Of a stretch of 64,000 nucleotides of DNA, positions 16,642 to 26,589 are shown piece by piece. The notes below the pieces were generated by a model. That model ran no database searches. It worked only from the letters and a program-made list of their open reading frames with translations, and had not been told where the DNA came from. The position numbers and the translations under genes are program-made. The number at the start of each line of letters is the position of its first letter. Positions within the stretch are counted from its first letter, which is position 1. The DNA comes from Rhodohalobacter sp. 614A (GTDB lineage Bacteria > Bacteroidota > Rhodothermia > Balneolales > Balneolaceae), in contig NZ_JAKEDS010000001.1 of assembly GCF_021462415.1 (NCBI RefSeq), positions 220,273-284,272 on the forward strand. Reading direction: 5' to 3'.

Positions 16642-18012
16642 TTATAAACCCAATATCTTATCCTCAAACGGAAGAAGAATATCTCTCTGATTTTGGATTG
16701 AATCCGTTCGGGTTAAATCAATATCAGGATTCACATACCGCTGGCTTCTTCGTCCGTTTAAAGTTATATAACTCTCAACGTAAATCTCCGGATCTGTTAT
16801 CCCTTTCTCCTGGTAATGCTTCTCCAAAAAGTGAGCGTATTCCAAGATAAAATCCGGCTGAGTGGCCATCTCCTTTTCCTGGAAATCGGTTAGGAATTCC
16901 ATGTTATCAACTATAAAGCTTTGGCTGGATACCGGATCAACGACTTTAAAATTTGCCCGACCGGCTTTTTCCATCAACATCACACGCCACGAAAAACGGT
17001 AGCCTTCTTCCGTCCAAAATAATTCATCAGGATAAAGAAGATATCGAAATGGAACCAGGATCTGGATAATAAAAAAAAGACCAACAGTTCCGATTGCAAT
17101 ATTTCTAGTCAAGCTCCTTGAAAACTCATAAATCTTTCCATTTTCAAACCGCTCTTTCTGAATATTTAAAATGTGCGAAATCCGGTTTAGAATCTTTTGA
17201 TGAACGGAAGAATCAAAGAAAATAAGTGCACTCACAATCATGATGTAGGGAAACATTCCGATTGGAAATAGAAGGCTTGTCAAACCGTGAAAAATGACAA
17301 CCAAACCGAAAGCCAAAACTCTTGTTCGCTTCATCAGTAACAGAAAAGGAATGGAAAGATCGTAGACGGCTCCGGCCCAGCTCATCAAATAATAGCTCCA
17401 CTCCTGTTGAAAGAGATCGCCCAGAATGGGAATGGTATGATTGGCTGACAACCAAATTTTTAAAGGCATGGCATGCAGAAGCCAATCGGAGTTGAGCTTT
17501 GCCAGGCCGGCATAGAAATAAACCATACAAAGCAGCATTTTTAAGGAATGAATGGTCCACACCGGAACCTTCACGGATCGAAGTTTTTTATCCCGCCAGG
17601 CATCAACCGAAAACGTTACATGGGCGGGCAAAAAAATCATCAAAAAGCTGAGAATACTGATGAAATAATAGTGATTCAGATAGGTGGTTTTGTCCATCAG
17701 TTCGATATAAGTAAAGCTGAGAAAAAAACTGATGATGGCAATCCTGTATTTATATCCAAGGGAAACAAAAAGAGCGGAGAATCCACAGACAAAGAAAATG
17801 AGGTATGTCCATTCACCCATCGGTTTTACCCATTCAAATCCACTGTATGAGAAGAAAAAAACCGGCTCGATATACATCTCACGAATCCAGCCTTTTGCTG
17901 CAAAGCGAATCATACTTCCAGCCATCAAAATCCCAAACAAAATCCGGAAGACTGCCAGGGGAGCTGCATGAGTTGTTTTTGAAAAATAGGCGTTAATAGA
18001 ACGAGTGTTCAC
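16642..18012 (-). CDS. HTTM membrane protein resembling vitamin-K-dependent gamma-carboxylase (456 aa)
   Basis: Integral membrane protein whose first 300 residues strongly resemble the HTTM/vitamin-K-dependent gamma-carboxylase family, which in animals carboxylates glutamate residues using reduced vitamin K, CO2 and O2. DKTTYLNHYY (residues 107-116) parallels the animal DKTSWNNHSY segment containing an active-site histidine, and YFYAGLAKLNSDW (165-177) parallels the segment containing the catalytic lysine, here Lys172. LFPIGMFPYIM parallels a further conserved stretch. Several membrane segments are visible. The C-terminal part, about 130 residues, is probably outside the membrane. The start is GTG. 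Whether it carboxylates anything is unknown. Confidence 0.82.
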   Translation of the reverse strand: MNTRSINAYFSKTTHAAPLAVFRILFGILMAGSMIRFAAKGWIREMYIEPVFFFSYSGFEWVKPMGEWTYLIFFVCGFSALFVSLGYKYRIAIISFFLSFTYIELMDKTTYLNHYYFISILSFLMIFLPAHVTFSVDAWRDKKLRSVKVPVWTIHSLKMLLCMVYFYAGLAKLNSDWLLHAMPLKIWLSANHTIPILGDLFQQEWSYYLMSWAGAVYDLSIPFLLLMKRTRVLAFGLVVIFHGLTSLLFPIGMFPYIMIVSALIFFDSSVHQKILNRISHILNIQKERFENGKIYEFSRSLTRNIAIGTVGLFFIIQILVPFRYLLYPDELFWTEEGYRFSWRVMLMEKAGRANFKVVDPVSSQSFIVDNMEFLTDFQEKEMATQPDFILEYAHFLEKHYQEKGITDPEIYVESYITLNGRRSQRYVNPDIDLTRTDSIQNQRDILLPFEDKILGL

Positions 18013-18327
18013 TGTTCAATCATCTTATGTTTCTATGTGATTTTTCTCAGTGGTTTGAACGGGCCTTGTTGTCATCAAATAATCAAAAATTTGCGGGAAA
18101 AATTTACATAGAATAAATCTAAATTGATACAAAAAGCGCTTCTAATTCAGCAGAAAGGCCGAATGGGGGATAACCCTATATAAATTATTACCCGTAATGG
18201 ATATCATTAAAAACAGTGGAAATTATAAAAGCCACTGTTTTAGAAAAGCATATTTTCAACTTATCATTTCTGTTGGTTATGTTGAAGAAATTTCCAGAAA
18301 TGAAATAAAATCAAAAATATTCAAGAT
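18013..18327. other. Divergent intergenic gap before pckA
   Basis: No gene is seen. The gap separates two divergently oriented genes and must hold two promoters. It contains a clear hairpin at 18210-18241, entered separately; the rest is AT-rich with no other structure I can support. Confidence 0.5.
18210..18241 (+). promoter_or_regulatory. Perfect 10-bp hairpin upstream of pckA
   Basis: AAAACAGTGG (18210-18219) and CCACTGTTTT (18232-18241) pair perfectly around a 12-nt loop, 86 nt before the pckA start. Only a single A-interrupted T-run follows. It could be a 5' UTR structure or a dimeric repressor site. Confidence 0.55.
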
Positions 18328-19905
18328 ATGGACTTATCAAAACATGACATTACCGTCAAGAATATCATAAGAAATCCTTCTCCTTCACGATTTTATGAAG
18401 AAGCCATTAAGTTTGATCCGGGATCGGCTATCACAAACAAGGGAGCTTTGGTTGTTCGCTCAGGTAAAAGAACCGGACGAAGCCCTGCCGACAAGCGGGT
18501 TGTAAATACAGACGAAATCAAGAATGATATTTGGTGGGGAAGTGTCAATATCCCTTTGGATGAGCACACTTTCAACATTAACCACCAACGGGCTACCGAT
18601 TATCTTAATACGCGAGAACGCCTGTATATTCTGGATGGATTTGCCGGCTGGGATCCAAAATACCGGCTAAAGGTTCGAATTATTGCTGAACGACCTTATC
18701 ATGGACTGTTTATGCAAAACATGCTGATTCGCCCGACGGCGGAAGAGCTTGAGAATTTTGGAGAACCAGACTTTGTAGTCTACAATGCTGGTAAATTTCC
18801 AGCCAACAAGTACACCGAAGGCATGACCTCTGATGCCAGTGTGGATGTAAGTTTCCAACGAAACGAGATGATCATACTTGGTACGGAATATGCCGGTGAA
18901 ATGAAGAAAGGAATTTTCACCGTCATGCATTATCTCATGCCCAAGAAAGATGTTCTCTCCATGCACTGCTCGGCCAATGAAGGTGAGTCACCCGATGACG
19001 TTGCCCTGTTTTTCGGATTGTCCGGTACGGGAAAAACAACCCTCTCGGCAGACAGCTCCCGAAAGCTGATTGGCGACGACGAACACTGTTGGAGTGAAGA
19101 TGGCGTCTTTAATATTGAAGGCGGTTGCTATGCCAAAACAATTAACCTTTCTGAAGAAAAAGAGCCGGAAATTTTTAATGCCATTAAGTTTGGAACGGTT
19201 TTAGAGAATGTAGAATATGATCCCGAAACCCGGGAAGTAGACTATGATGATGTCTCCATCACACAGAATACACGTGCATCTTATCCGATTGACTATATCT
19301 CTAATGCCAAAATTCCGTGTGAAGCCGGCCATCCAAAAAACATTATATTCCTGACGTATGACGCTTTTGGAGTTTTGCCTCCGGTAAGTAAACTCTCACC
19401 CGAACAGGCAATGTATCATTTCATTAGCGGATATACAGCGAAAGTGGCGGGAACAGAAGTGGGTGTTACAGAACCGGAAGCAACATTTTCTGCGTGCTTT
19501 GGAGCTGCATTCCTTGTTTGGCCTCCAAGCAAATATGCCGAAATGCTGGCTGAAAAAATGAGAACACACAACGCCAAAGCCTGGTTGGTGAATACCGGCC
19601 TCACCGGCGGACCTTACGGAAAAGGAAGCCGAATTAATCTGAAGAATACACGTTCAATCATCAACGCTATTCATGCGGGTGGTTTAGATAATGTATCTAC
19701 AGAAACTGATGAGGTCTTTGGATTTGAAATTCCGAAGGAATGTCCAAATGTACCCTCAGAGATTCTCTCTCCCAGAAATACATGGGACAGTGCTGAGGAT
19801 TATGACAAACAAGCCAGAAAACTTGGCAGCCTCTTCAACAAAAACTTCGAAAAATATAAAGAAGAAAGCAGCGAAGAGATTATAAACGCCGGACCGAAGG
19901 TTTAA
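18328..19905 (+). CDS. pckA: Phosphoenolpyruvate carboxykinase (ATP) (525 aa)
   Basis: Catalyses ATP-dependent conversion of oxaloacetate to PEP and CO2, the entry step of gluconeogenesis; it can run in reverse in some bacteria. Family features: [17 protein letters not shown] near residue 50, a kinase-1a P-loop [11 protein letters not shown] near 231, the metal-binding [20 protein letters not shown] just after it, and [14 protein letters not shown] near 427. Its length is normal for the ATP-type enzyme (about 525-540). PEP carboxylase, the opposing anaplerotic enzyme, is encoded about 20 kb away. It is convergent with murI, whose stop lies 24 nt downstream. Confidence 0.97.
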   Translation: MDLSKHDITVKNIIRNPSPSRFYEEAIKFDPGSAITNKGALVVRSGKRTGRSPADKRVVNTDEIKNDIWWGSVNIPLDEHTFNINHQRATDYLNTRERLYILDGFAGWDPKYRLKVRIIAERPYHGLFMQNMLIRPTAEELENFGEPDFVVYNAGKFPANKYTEGMTSDASVDVSFQRNEMIILGTEYAGEMKKGIFTVMHYLMPKKDVLSMHCSANEGESPDDVALFFGLSGTGKTTLSADSSRKLIGDDEHCWSEDGVFNIEGGCYAKTINLSEEKEPEIFNAIKFGTVLENVEYDPETREVDYDDVSITQNTRASYPIDYISNAKIPCEAGHPKNIIFLTYDAFGVLPPVSKLSPEQAMYHFISGYTAKVAGTEVGVTEPEATFSACFGAAFLVWPPSKYAEMLAEKMRTHNAKAWLVNTGLTGGPYGKGSRINLKNTRSIINAIHAGGLDNVSTETDEVFGFEIPKECPNVPSEILSPRNTWDSAEDYDKQARKLGSLFNKNFEKYKEESSEEIINAGPKV

Positions 19906-19929
19906 GCTTAAACACCTGTAGAAAAGGGT

Positions 19930-20733
19930 TTAGTCTGCGGTTTTGATATCAATTTCGCGGCCTATAAACCGTTCGGCAAGTTCCTGGAAACGCTGGGGGC
20001 GATCGCTGACATAACAGATCAGCTCGCCCCTTTTCCCGGATTCATTCAAAAGATTCATTTCTGAAAGAGTATTTTTTGCCATTTCAGCTACCGCTTCGGC
20101 TGAGTCGATGATATCAATCGGTTTACCGTCAAAATATTCAAGGATTGATTTCTTGAATAACGGGTAATGTGTACATCCCAAAATCAGCGCTTCTACTCCG
20201 TTGTTCTTAAACGGATGCAGATAGATGTCAATGGTCTGTTTGGCGATATCGTTATCTGTCCATCCTTCTTCTGCAAGCGGAACAAGTAGCGGGCAAGCCA
20301 GTGATTTTACAGTGAACTGATCATTCGCTTTTTTGAGAGAGAGTTCATAAGCACCGGAGCCAATCGTGCCAAGAGTTCCAATCACGCCAATATGTTTTTT
20401 CCCGGATCGTATGGCCGAAAGAGTTCCGGCATCAATCACATTCAAGACGGGAATTTCTTTTACGGTTTCCCGAACGCCATCATAGGCCGCTGCGGAAGCT
20501 GTATTACAGGCAATGATAATCATTTTCACTCCCTTCGCCTTCAAAAAATGACTGATCTCAATCGAATAATTTCGGATCGTCTGCTGCGATTTAATACCGT
20601 ACGGTACACGAGCCGTATCACCGTAATAGACGATATCCTCACCCGGAAGAAGTTCGGAAACTGCTTTTGCAACGGTGAGACCTCCAAGACCGGAATCAAA
20701 AATACCAATGGGTGCTTCTTGCCTGAAATTCAT
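19930..20733 (-). CDS. murI: Glutamate racemase (267 aa)
   Basis: Converts L-glutamate to D-glutamate for peptidoglycan. The N-terminal PIGIFDSGLGGLTVAKA is diagnostic, and both catalytic cysteines are visible: ACNTASA near residue 76 and GCTHYPLF near 187. The length is normal. It starts 4 nt after the stop of the quinone-oxidoreductase-like gene, so the two are probably co-transcribed. A D-amino-acid aminotransferase gene at 33096 offers another route to D-glutamate or D-alanine. Confidence 0.96.
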   Translation of the reverse strand: MNFRQEAPIGIFDSGLGGLTVAKAVSELLPGEDIVYYGDTARVPYGIKSQQTIRNYSIEISHFLKAKGVKMIIIACNTASAAAYDGVRETVKEIPVLNVIDAGTLSAIRSGKKHIGVIGTLGTIGSGAYELSLKKANDQFTVKSLACPLLVPLAEEGWTDNDIAKQTIDIYLHPFKNNGVEALILGCTHYPLFKKSILEYFDGKPIDIIDSAEAVAEMAKNTLSEMNLLNESGKRGELICYVSDRPQRFQELAERFIGREIDIKTAD

Positions 20734-20737
20734 AAAC

Positions 20738-21724
20738 CTACATCCCCGTTAAAACAATTTTTCCAGCGTTGAGATTATTAGCCATTTTGGAGTGAGCTTT
20801 CTCAACATTGTTCCAGTCAAAAATGGAGTCGATAATCGGTTTAATTTTGCCGTCGGTAAAATAACGGAGGGCTTTATTTTCGAATTCTTTTGTAAGTCTC
20901 ATTTTGTAATCATCGCTTCTGTTTCGCAGGGTTGAGCCTTTAATTGTGAGCCTTTTTCTCAAAATCGGAAGCAGGTTTATTTCATCGACTTTAACCCCTC
21001 CCAACATTGCCAGATAGATCAAACGTCCATCAAGATCAAGTATTTTGATGTTGTTATCCCAATACGGAGAACCCACAAAATCAACAATCACATCTACACT
21101 TTGCTTTCCAAAAGCCGATTCAATCTCGTCCGCAAAATCCTTCTCTTTATAATTGATCGATAACCCGGAACCTAACTCTTCACAAAGATTATTCTTTTGA
21201 TCCGTTCCGGCAGTGGTAATAATTCTTGCATCAAACAGATGTTTCGCAAGCTGAATTGCGGCTGTCCCGACGCCACTCGCACCGGCATGAATTAAAATCG
21301 TTTCGCCATTTTGAAGTTCACCCAGCCAATCGATAGCCTGGTAAGCCGTAAGGAAAACTTCAGGAATGGCTGCGGCTTCTTCAAAAGAGAGAGCTTCCGG
21401 TATTTTCATCGCCATACCCTGTGAAATGGTGCAATATTCAGCATATCCGCCACCTGAAAGCAATCCAAAAACCCAGTCACCGATCTCAAAGCCGGAAACG
21501 TCAGACCCGGTTTCTGCCACTACACCAGCCATTTCCAGGCCGAGGATTGGAGAGGCACCTTCCGGCACCGGATACTTACCGGCTTTTTGAAGAAGATCGG
21601 CACGATTGAGTGCGGTTGCTTCGATTTTTACTAGTAATTCATTGGGGCGGGGATCAGGGGTTGGAAACTCACCTGTTTTCATCACAGGTTGTTCCGATTC
21701 CTCATCAATCAGTAAAGCTTTCAT
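20738..21724 (-). CDS. NAD(P)H:quinone oxidoreductase-like medium-chain dehydrogenase (328 aa)
   Basis: Medium-chain dehydrogenase/reductase of the zinc-free quinone oxidoreductase group (TP53I3/PIG3-like). The N-terminal GroES-like domain has AGKYPVPEGASPILGLEMAGVV, and the Rossmann domain has ILIHAGASGVGTAAIQLAKH near residue 145. No catalytic zinc-ligand cysteine pattern is seen. It should reduce quinones or enones with NADPH, but the substrate is not readable from sequence. It precedes murI by 4 nt in the same direction. Confidence 0.88.
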   Translation of the reverse strand: MKALLIDEESEQPVMKTGEFPTPDPRPNELLVKIEATALNRADLLQKAGKYPVPEGASPILGLEMAGVVAETGSDVSGFEIGDWVFGLLSGGGYAEYCTISQGMAMKIPEALSFEEAAAIPEVFLTAYQAIDWLGELQNGETILIHAGASGVGTAAIQLAKHLFDARIITTAGTDQKNNLCEELGSGLSINYKEKDFADEIESAFGKQSVDVIVDFVGSPYWDNNIKILDLDGRLIYLAMLGGVKVDEINLLPILRKRLTIKGSTLRNRSDDYKMRLTKEFENKALRYFTDGKIKPIIDSIFDWNNVEKAHSKMANNLNAGKIVLTGM

Positions 21725-21847
21725 CGGTTTAATAGCTCCGGAAATATCCGTAATAATTCATGAAATTGGCAAAACGTTAAAGTAAAGCTTTAGCACAATA
21801 AATGTTAAGGGGAAATTATTGAATTTGAAGAGCATGTCTGTAGAATT

Positions 21848-22795
21848 TCAAGAAGATGTTGGTTTGCCTTCCTGTTTCGTGGTTTGAGGACTCAGAAAAC
21901 CCCGGAGAACCCAAACTCTAAATTGAATCATAAATCCTGCTGCCTGGGTTTTACCTCGCACCAGGTATCCGATTGCCAGAATCAGGCTTCCTAAAAACTT
22001 AATGAGTTCGCTGCCAATTTTTTTTGCAATCTCGGATTTTGATTGGTTCATTCGCATTCGCTCACTCCTGCCAATTCCAATAGACTGCTCTCTCAGGTAT
22101 TCTTCCTCAAGCCGGTTTGGGCCAATGCGGTGTGTTAGTTCAAGATTCGCCCAATAATGAAGTTCCACACCGTTTTTCCGGAGTTGTTCAAAAAAATGCT
22201 TTTCTTCACTGCCAAGCAGTTGGTTTCCTTTTCGGCCCAGGTGCGGATCAAAATATCCGAACGCTTCAAAAATCGATTTACGAATCATCATATTTCCGCC
22301 CCGGGGAAAATTCGAAGACGGATAGAGTTTATCATGATCGCCCAGATCATGCAGACCAAACATGGGCATGAGTTCTCCGGGAATCCAGTCTGGTTCTGTA
22401 CCGTCAAAACAAACCTGGATTCGCCCGCCAGCACACATTGTTGAAGGCCTGTTTGAAGCATATTCTACTGCCGAGTACACAAAATGGCGGGGAAGTTTTA
22501 CATCGTCATCAATAAAAAGAAGCACAGAGGTTTGGGCTTCCCGGACGGCTCGGTTTCGGGCATACGACAATCCCTGTTTCGTTTCCTTAACGCATCTGAA
22601 CGGATGATCCGGATGGGTTTTAGCAAAGATTTCGCAAACGGTCCCGGTTCCGTCTTTGCTGTTGTTGTCAATAACCAGAATCTCGAATTGATCCGGTTTC
22701 ATATTCTGTTCGGCCAAATCATCCAGCGTATCTTTCAAATACCCGGCACGATTGTAGGTACAAATGGCGATTGTTATTTGAGGATCGCTTGGCAT
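21848..22795 (-). CDS. Family 2 glycosyltransferase (315 aa)
   Basis: GT-A fold glycosyltransferase. The nucleotide-sugar-binding opening TICTYNRAGYLKDTL, the DNNSKDGTG segment and the metal-binding motif FIDDDVKLP near residue 96 are clear. A C-terminal hydrophobic segment (LIKFLGSLILAIGYLV) suggests membrane association. It lies 61 nt downstream of the flippase in the same direction, so it should contribute a sugar to the same exported glycan. The donor and acceptor are unknown. Confidence 0.9.
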   Translation of the reverse strand: MPSDPQITIAICTYNRAGYLKDTLDDLAEQNMKPDQFEILVIDNNSKDGTGTVCEIFAKTHPDHPFRCVKETKQGLSYARNRAVREAQTSVLLFIDDDVKLPRHFVYSAVEYASNRPSTMCAGGRIQVCFDGTEPDWIPGELMPMFGLHDLGDHDKLYPSSNFPRGGNMMIRKSIFEAFGYFDPHLGRKGNQLLGSEEKHFFEQLRKNGVELHYWANLELTHRIGPNRLEEEYLREQSIGIGRSERMRMNQSKSEIAKKIGSELIKFLGSLILAIGYLVRGKTQAAGFMIQFRVWVLRGFLSPQTTKQEGKPTSS

Positions 22796-22856
22796 TCGTT
22801 TTTCAGAGCGATATGGTTAACATCATTTACATTCCATTGAGTGTCACGGGAATTGT

Positions 22857-24347
22857 TTATCTCACAAAGAATTTCCGGATATCAGACACAGACTTATCGA
22901 CAAGATGGTTCAGGTCTTTTGATATATTCATGGCCAAAATCGGGGCCAGGTAGATAACAGTAATCACGGCGGACCTTACGACAATATCAAGATAAATATT
23001 CCCTATTGTATCTACCTGGAAACTTAGAAACAAAATCAGTGCGCCGATGGCAATAACAAACAACATCTGCCACTCAAACGGCTGCATGGATAATCGTATC
23101 CACACAAAAACCACTTTAATCGAATTGTATAGAAATATGGCCGTTGCTGTTCCAATCGCTGCACCAAGTATTCCATACTCCGGAATCAATAAATAGTTCA
23201 GCAAAACGGTGATAATTATCAGAAAGATTGTTGAATAGAGATCAAACCGATAATGTTTTGAATTTAAAATTATAGCGCTGTTTAAACCGGTAGACATATC
23301 AAAAAGGTTTGCAGCGGCAATTATAATAATGACGATTGCTCCTCCGGCATAGGCTTCGGGCAACAGACTCATCAGGTTATCCAAATTTGCAATCACACCA
23401 CAGAACAAAAGCCCTCCCCCAATAATCTGGTTTAATGAAGATCGCTTGTAAATATCCTGAATGAGTTCGTGGTCTTCATCCTTAAAAGCAGAGGATATGA
23501 TGGAGGCTGATATTTTATAAACAGAAGACCGAATGACAAGAATTACCGAACCCACATAAAAGGCAATGGCATAAATACCAGTTTCATCAAGCCCGGCAAG
23601 GGAGCTCAGCATAATAATGTCGATGTTGGTAACAATAATGGAAGCCACTCCGCCCCAAAATGCATAGAGCCCATAACTGAATATATCTTTAAGAAGCGGA
23701 CGGGAAAGGAAATTAAAGTCGGGCCGAAGAGAGATGTTTTTATAAAAAAGAGTGTATAAAAAAAGAGCGGTGGTGATGACCCCGTAATTCACAACAAATA
23801 TGATCATAAACTGCTCGAAGGTAAGCCAGCCCATCAAATAGGCTACGAGAAGAATGGCTGTAAGTACACGAATTAAAACTTCATTAAGAAATGAAGCCAT
23901 CACCGTATCGTAAAGAGCCCTGGTAAAGTAATTCAGAACGTTAAAAAAGAGAATAAACAATGTAAGGGGAAGCAGGTACCAATAATAATCAACAAGCAAT
24001 GCAGAACGCTCAACAAAAAGATTGGTGATACTATCCCTGAATAGAACAAACAGAGCTCCAAAAAATATGAAACCGCACAGTGGAACGATTAAAGTAAGGA
24101 AGAGGAATCCATGATGATTTTCCTCCTTATCTTTGAAATAAGGGAAAAACCGAACAACAGTATTGTTAATCCCAAGATTGGAAAACTGGGTTCCAACCAC
24201 CGCCAGTGACAATAACACCCGGGTTAATCCATACTGCTCGGTCGTCAATATTTTTGGAACCATGATAATGGTAATTACAAACCCCAGAGCAATCCCCACA
24301 TAAGAGATAATTGCATTCTGTACACTTTGGCGTATAATTATTCCCAA
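22857..24347 (-). CDS. Oligosaccharide flippase, Wzx/MATE-like (496 aa)
   Basis: Polytopic membrane protein of the polysaccharide-transport (MOP) superfamily, with about 12 to 14 hydrophobic segments, which would flip lipid-linked oligosaccharide across the inner membrane. The N-terminal QSVQNAIISYVGIALGFVITIIMVPKIL is typical. The start is TTG at 24347, chosen because an in-frame stop lies just upstream and the protein then begins in the normal family position. It is divergent from the wecE-like operon and followed by a GT2 gene. Confidence 0.88.
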   Translation of the reverse strand: MGIIIRQSVQNAIISYVGIALGFVITIIMVPKILTTEQYGLTRVLLSLAVVGTQFSNLGINNTVVRFFPYFKDKEENHHGFLFLTLIVPLCGFIFFGALFVLFRDSITNLFVERSALLVDYYWYLLPLTLFILFFNVLNYFTRALYDTVMASFLNEVLIRVLTAILLVAYLMGWLTFEQFMIIFVVNYGVITTALFLYTLFYKNISLRPDFNFLSRPLLKDIFSYGLYAFWGGVASIIVTNIDIIMLSSLAGLDETGIYAIAFYVGSVILVIRSSVYKISASIISSAFKDEDHELIQDIYKRSSLNQIIGGGLLFCGVIANLDNLMSLLPEAYAGGAIVIIIIAAANLFDMSTGLNSAIILNSKHYRFDLYSTIFLIIITVLLNYLLIPEYGILGAAIGTATAIFLYNSIKVVFVWIRLSMQPFEWQMLFVIAIGALILFLSFQVDTIGNIYLDIVVRSAVITVIYLAPILAMNISKDLNHLVDKSVSDIRKFFVR

Positions 24348-24519
24348 GTTATCGACATATTAAATTGTAAAAGAGTGAAGGTAATAATATTCTCCGTGCA
24401 TTTTTTTGATTTAATAGTGCAATTCATATTCATAGAAAGAAATATTTTACAAGCATCAAATTGTTGATACCTTTGGAACTCATTATGATTGCCCCGGAAC
24501 AAACATGTGATTTTTTAAA

Positions 24520-25659
24520 ATGAGTCTGCCGTTTAATAAACCCTACACTGGAACCGAAGAAGAACAAGCTCTGAGCGAAGCGTTGAGAAAAGGCCACCTG
24601 AGAGGAGACGGACCATATACAAAGCGTGTACAAGAACAAATGGAAGAATGGCTTGGCGTGAAGCATGTACTGCTGACCACTTCTTGCACTCATGCGTTGG
24701 AAATGGCGGTTATTGTACTCGGGATTGGTCCGGGCGATGAAGTAATTATGCCCGCCTTCAATTTTGTATCTTCGGCAAATGCGGTTGTACTACGTGGTGC
24801 CACACCTGTTTTTGCTGATATCAAACCGGAGACGATGAATATCGATCCAGCGGATATTGAACGGAAAATAACCAATCACACAAAAGCCATTATTCCGGTT
24901 CATTATGCGGGTGTTAGCTGCGATATGGATGCTATCATGAATATTGCCAAAAAACATAATCTTTTTGTGATTGAAGATGCAGCACAAGGGGTTGATGCAT
25001 TTTACGAAGATAAACCGCTGGGTTCTATCGGGCACATCGGCTGCTATAGCTTTCATGATACCAAAAATATCACCTGCGGCGAAGGAGGAGCTTTTTTGAC
25101 CAATGATGATGAAATCGCCCAAAAAGCAGAAGTGATTCGGGAAAAAGGAACAAACCGGGCAGCATTTATGCGGGGTGAAATTGATAAATATACCTGGGTT
25201 TGGGAAGGAAGCAGTTACATCCCTTCAGACCTTCTTGCGGCAATGCTTGAAGCGCAATTGAAGAAAAAGGATGGGATCAAACAAAAACGAAAAGAGCTTT
25301 GGGAACTCTATAGAGAAACACTGGCGGATTGTGAAAAATCAGGAAAAATCATACTGCCTGAAATTCCGGCTGGCAGGAGTTCAAATTATCATATTTTCTA
25401 TTTTTTCAGCCGGACTAAAGAAGAACAAGATCTGCTGCTAACACAATTTAAGAAAGCTGAAATTCCGGCCGCATTTCATTACGTGCCTTTGCATTCTGCT
25501 CCTTTTGCAAAAGAGTTTTTGAACACTACAAATTTACCAAAAACAGACGAATACAGTAATCGGCTCATTCGTCTTCCTCTTTATCCGGATCTTGAATTGA
25601 CGGAGACTTTTCTTCAAAAAATTGTGGATGTTATCCATTCAACGATCTCAAACCGCTAA
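24520..25659 (+). CDS. wecE: dTDP-4-amino-4,6-dideoxygalactose transaminase-like (DegT/DnrJ/EryC1, 379 aa)
   Basis: PLP-dependent sugar aminotransferase. Many blocks match E. coli WecE/RffA closely: GPGDEVIMPAFNFVSSANAVVLRGA, IPVHYAGVSCDMD and FVIEDAAQGVDAFY. The PLP lysine is expected at SFHDTKNITCGEGGA, near residue 187. WecE makes dTDP-4-amino-4,6-dideoxygalactose for surface polysaccharides. It heads an operon with a sulfotransferase (9 nt gap) and two glycosyltransferases, all nearly contiguous, which supports a role in a surface glycan. The exact sugar cannot be proved from sequence. Confidence 0.92.
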   Translation: MSLPFNKPYTGTEEEQALSEALRKGHLRGDGPYTKRVQEQMEEWLGVKHVLLTTSCTHALEMAVIVLGIGPGDEVIMPAFNFVSSANAVVLRGATPVFADIKPETMNIDPADIERKITNHTKAIIPVHYAGVSCDMDAIMNIAKKHNLFVIEDAAQGVDAFYEDKPLGSIGHIGCYSFHDTKNITCGEGGAFLTNDDEIAQKAEVIREKGTNRAAFMRGEIDKYTWVWEGSSYIPSDLLAAMLEAQLKKKDGIKQKRKELWELYRETLADCEKSGKIILPEIPAGRSSNYHIFYFFSRTKEEQDLLLTQFKKAEIPAAFHYVPLHSAPFAKEFLNTTNLPKTDEYSNRLIRLPLYPDLELTETFLQKIVDVIHSTISNR

Positions 25660-25668
25660 CCAGTTTGC

Positions 25669-26589
25669 ATGATCTACATTTTAGGAACAGAACGCTCTGC
25701 ATCCACGTGGGTGGCCAACATTCTTGATCACCATCCCCGACTGGATGTATGTATGGAGCCGCTGTCTTCCTATAATTCCCGGTTTAAAAACTGGCCGGAT
25801 CGTTTTACAAAAATGGATCATCCCGGGAAAAAAGCCGCTGAATTTGAGTGTGAGTTTGAAATACTCAGGAAACATCGCAGGTTTTTATTCACACGATTCT
25901 CGGATTCTCACTTTGCATGGAAAACAGATCTGAATTGGGCTCAGTTTTTAGCCAGAAAAAATATCGCACCAGATGCTGTTTCAGATTTCCTTGAACTGAA
26001 TTTCCACCGAAAAAACCGATCAATAACGGTTAAGAAAAAGGAACCACTACAAACCGTCATCAAAGAAGTACGTTTGAATTTCAACGCTTCATTGATTTCG
26101 GCAATGGATAAAAATCCCAGGGTGATTGTAACGATACGGGAAATGGCGTCCTGTATACGTTCAATATCAAACTTCATTGACGAGGGAAGTTTGACGGATC
26201 TGAAGAAAGATCTTCAGGCTCATTACGGTTCAATAACCCCGCAAACGTTATGCAATTATTGGTTTGAAAGTTACTCGGTTTTACTGGATTCTCTTGAAAA
26301 TCACCAAATTCCATATAAAATTGTGAGTCATACAGAGTTGCTCAAAAATCCGCGTGCAGTGACAGAAGAGATTTTTCGTTTCCTGGATATTTCTGTTGAA
26401 CCTGATATTATTAAATTCCTGGAAACCTCTGATAGATCCGGATCCGGGAAACATTCCACAGAACGTAGCAGTGATCAACTTTTGGAACAAATCATAAATG
26501 ACCGGAAGCGCATGTATCCGCTTTTGAGTAAAGAACTGGATACCATTCAGAACCATCCTGTTTTGAGAAAATTTGCCGGAGGTTTATGA
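25669..26589 (+). CDS. Sulfotransferase-family protein (306 aa)
   Basis: Probable PAPS-dependent sulfotransferase. The 5'-phosphosulfate-binding loop is at the very N-terminus, YILGTERSASTWVANIL, and the 3'-phosphate-binding element is RVIVTIREMASCIRSISNF near residue 150. The C-terminal region has VSHTELLKNPRAVTEEIFRFL, also typical. No signal peptide or membrane segment is seen, so it is probably cytoplasmic. It sits between a sugar aminotransferase and a GT4 glycosyltransferase whose start overlaps its stop (ATGA). It may sulfate a glycan, but a P-loop kinase of another kind cannot be excluded. Confidence 0.8.
   Translation: MIYILGTERSASTWVANILDHHPRLDVCMEPLSSYNSRFKNWPDRFTKMDHPGKKAAEFECEFEILRKHRRFLFTRFSDSHFAWKTDLNWAQFLARKNIAPDAVSDFLELNFHRKNRSITVKKKEPLQTVIKEVRLNFNASLISAMDKNPRVIVTIREMASCIRSISNFIDEGSLTDLKKDLQAHYGSITPQTLCNYWFESYSVLLDSLENHQIPYKIVSHTELLKNPRAVTEEIFRFLDISVEPDIIKFLETSDRSGSGKHSTERSSDQLLEQIINDRKRMYPLLSKELDTIQNHPVLRKFAGGL

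Noticed and set aside
16485-16667. 60-aa minus-strand frame over the 122-bp element
   Set aside because: Composed of repeat sequence; no start context or family.
19900-19913. 14-bp palindrome GTTTAAGCTTAAAC at the pckA stop
   Set aside because: Overlaps the stop codon and has no loop or T-run; too short to claim a role.
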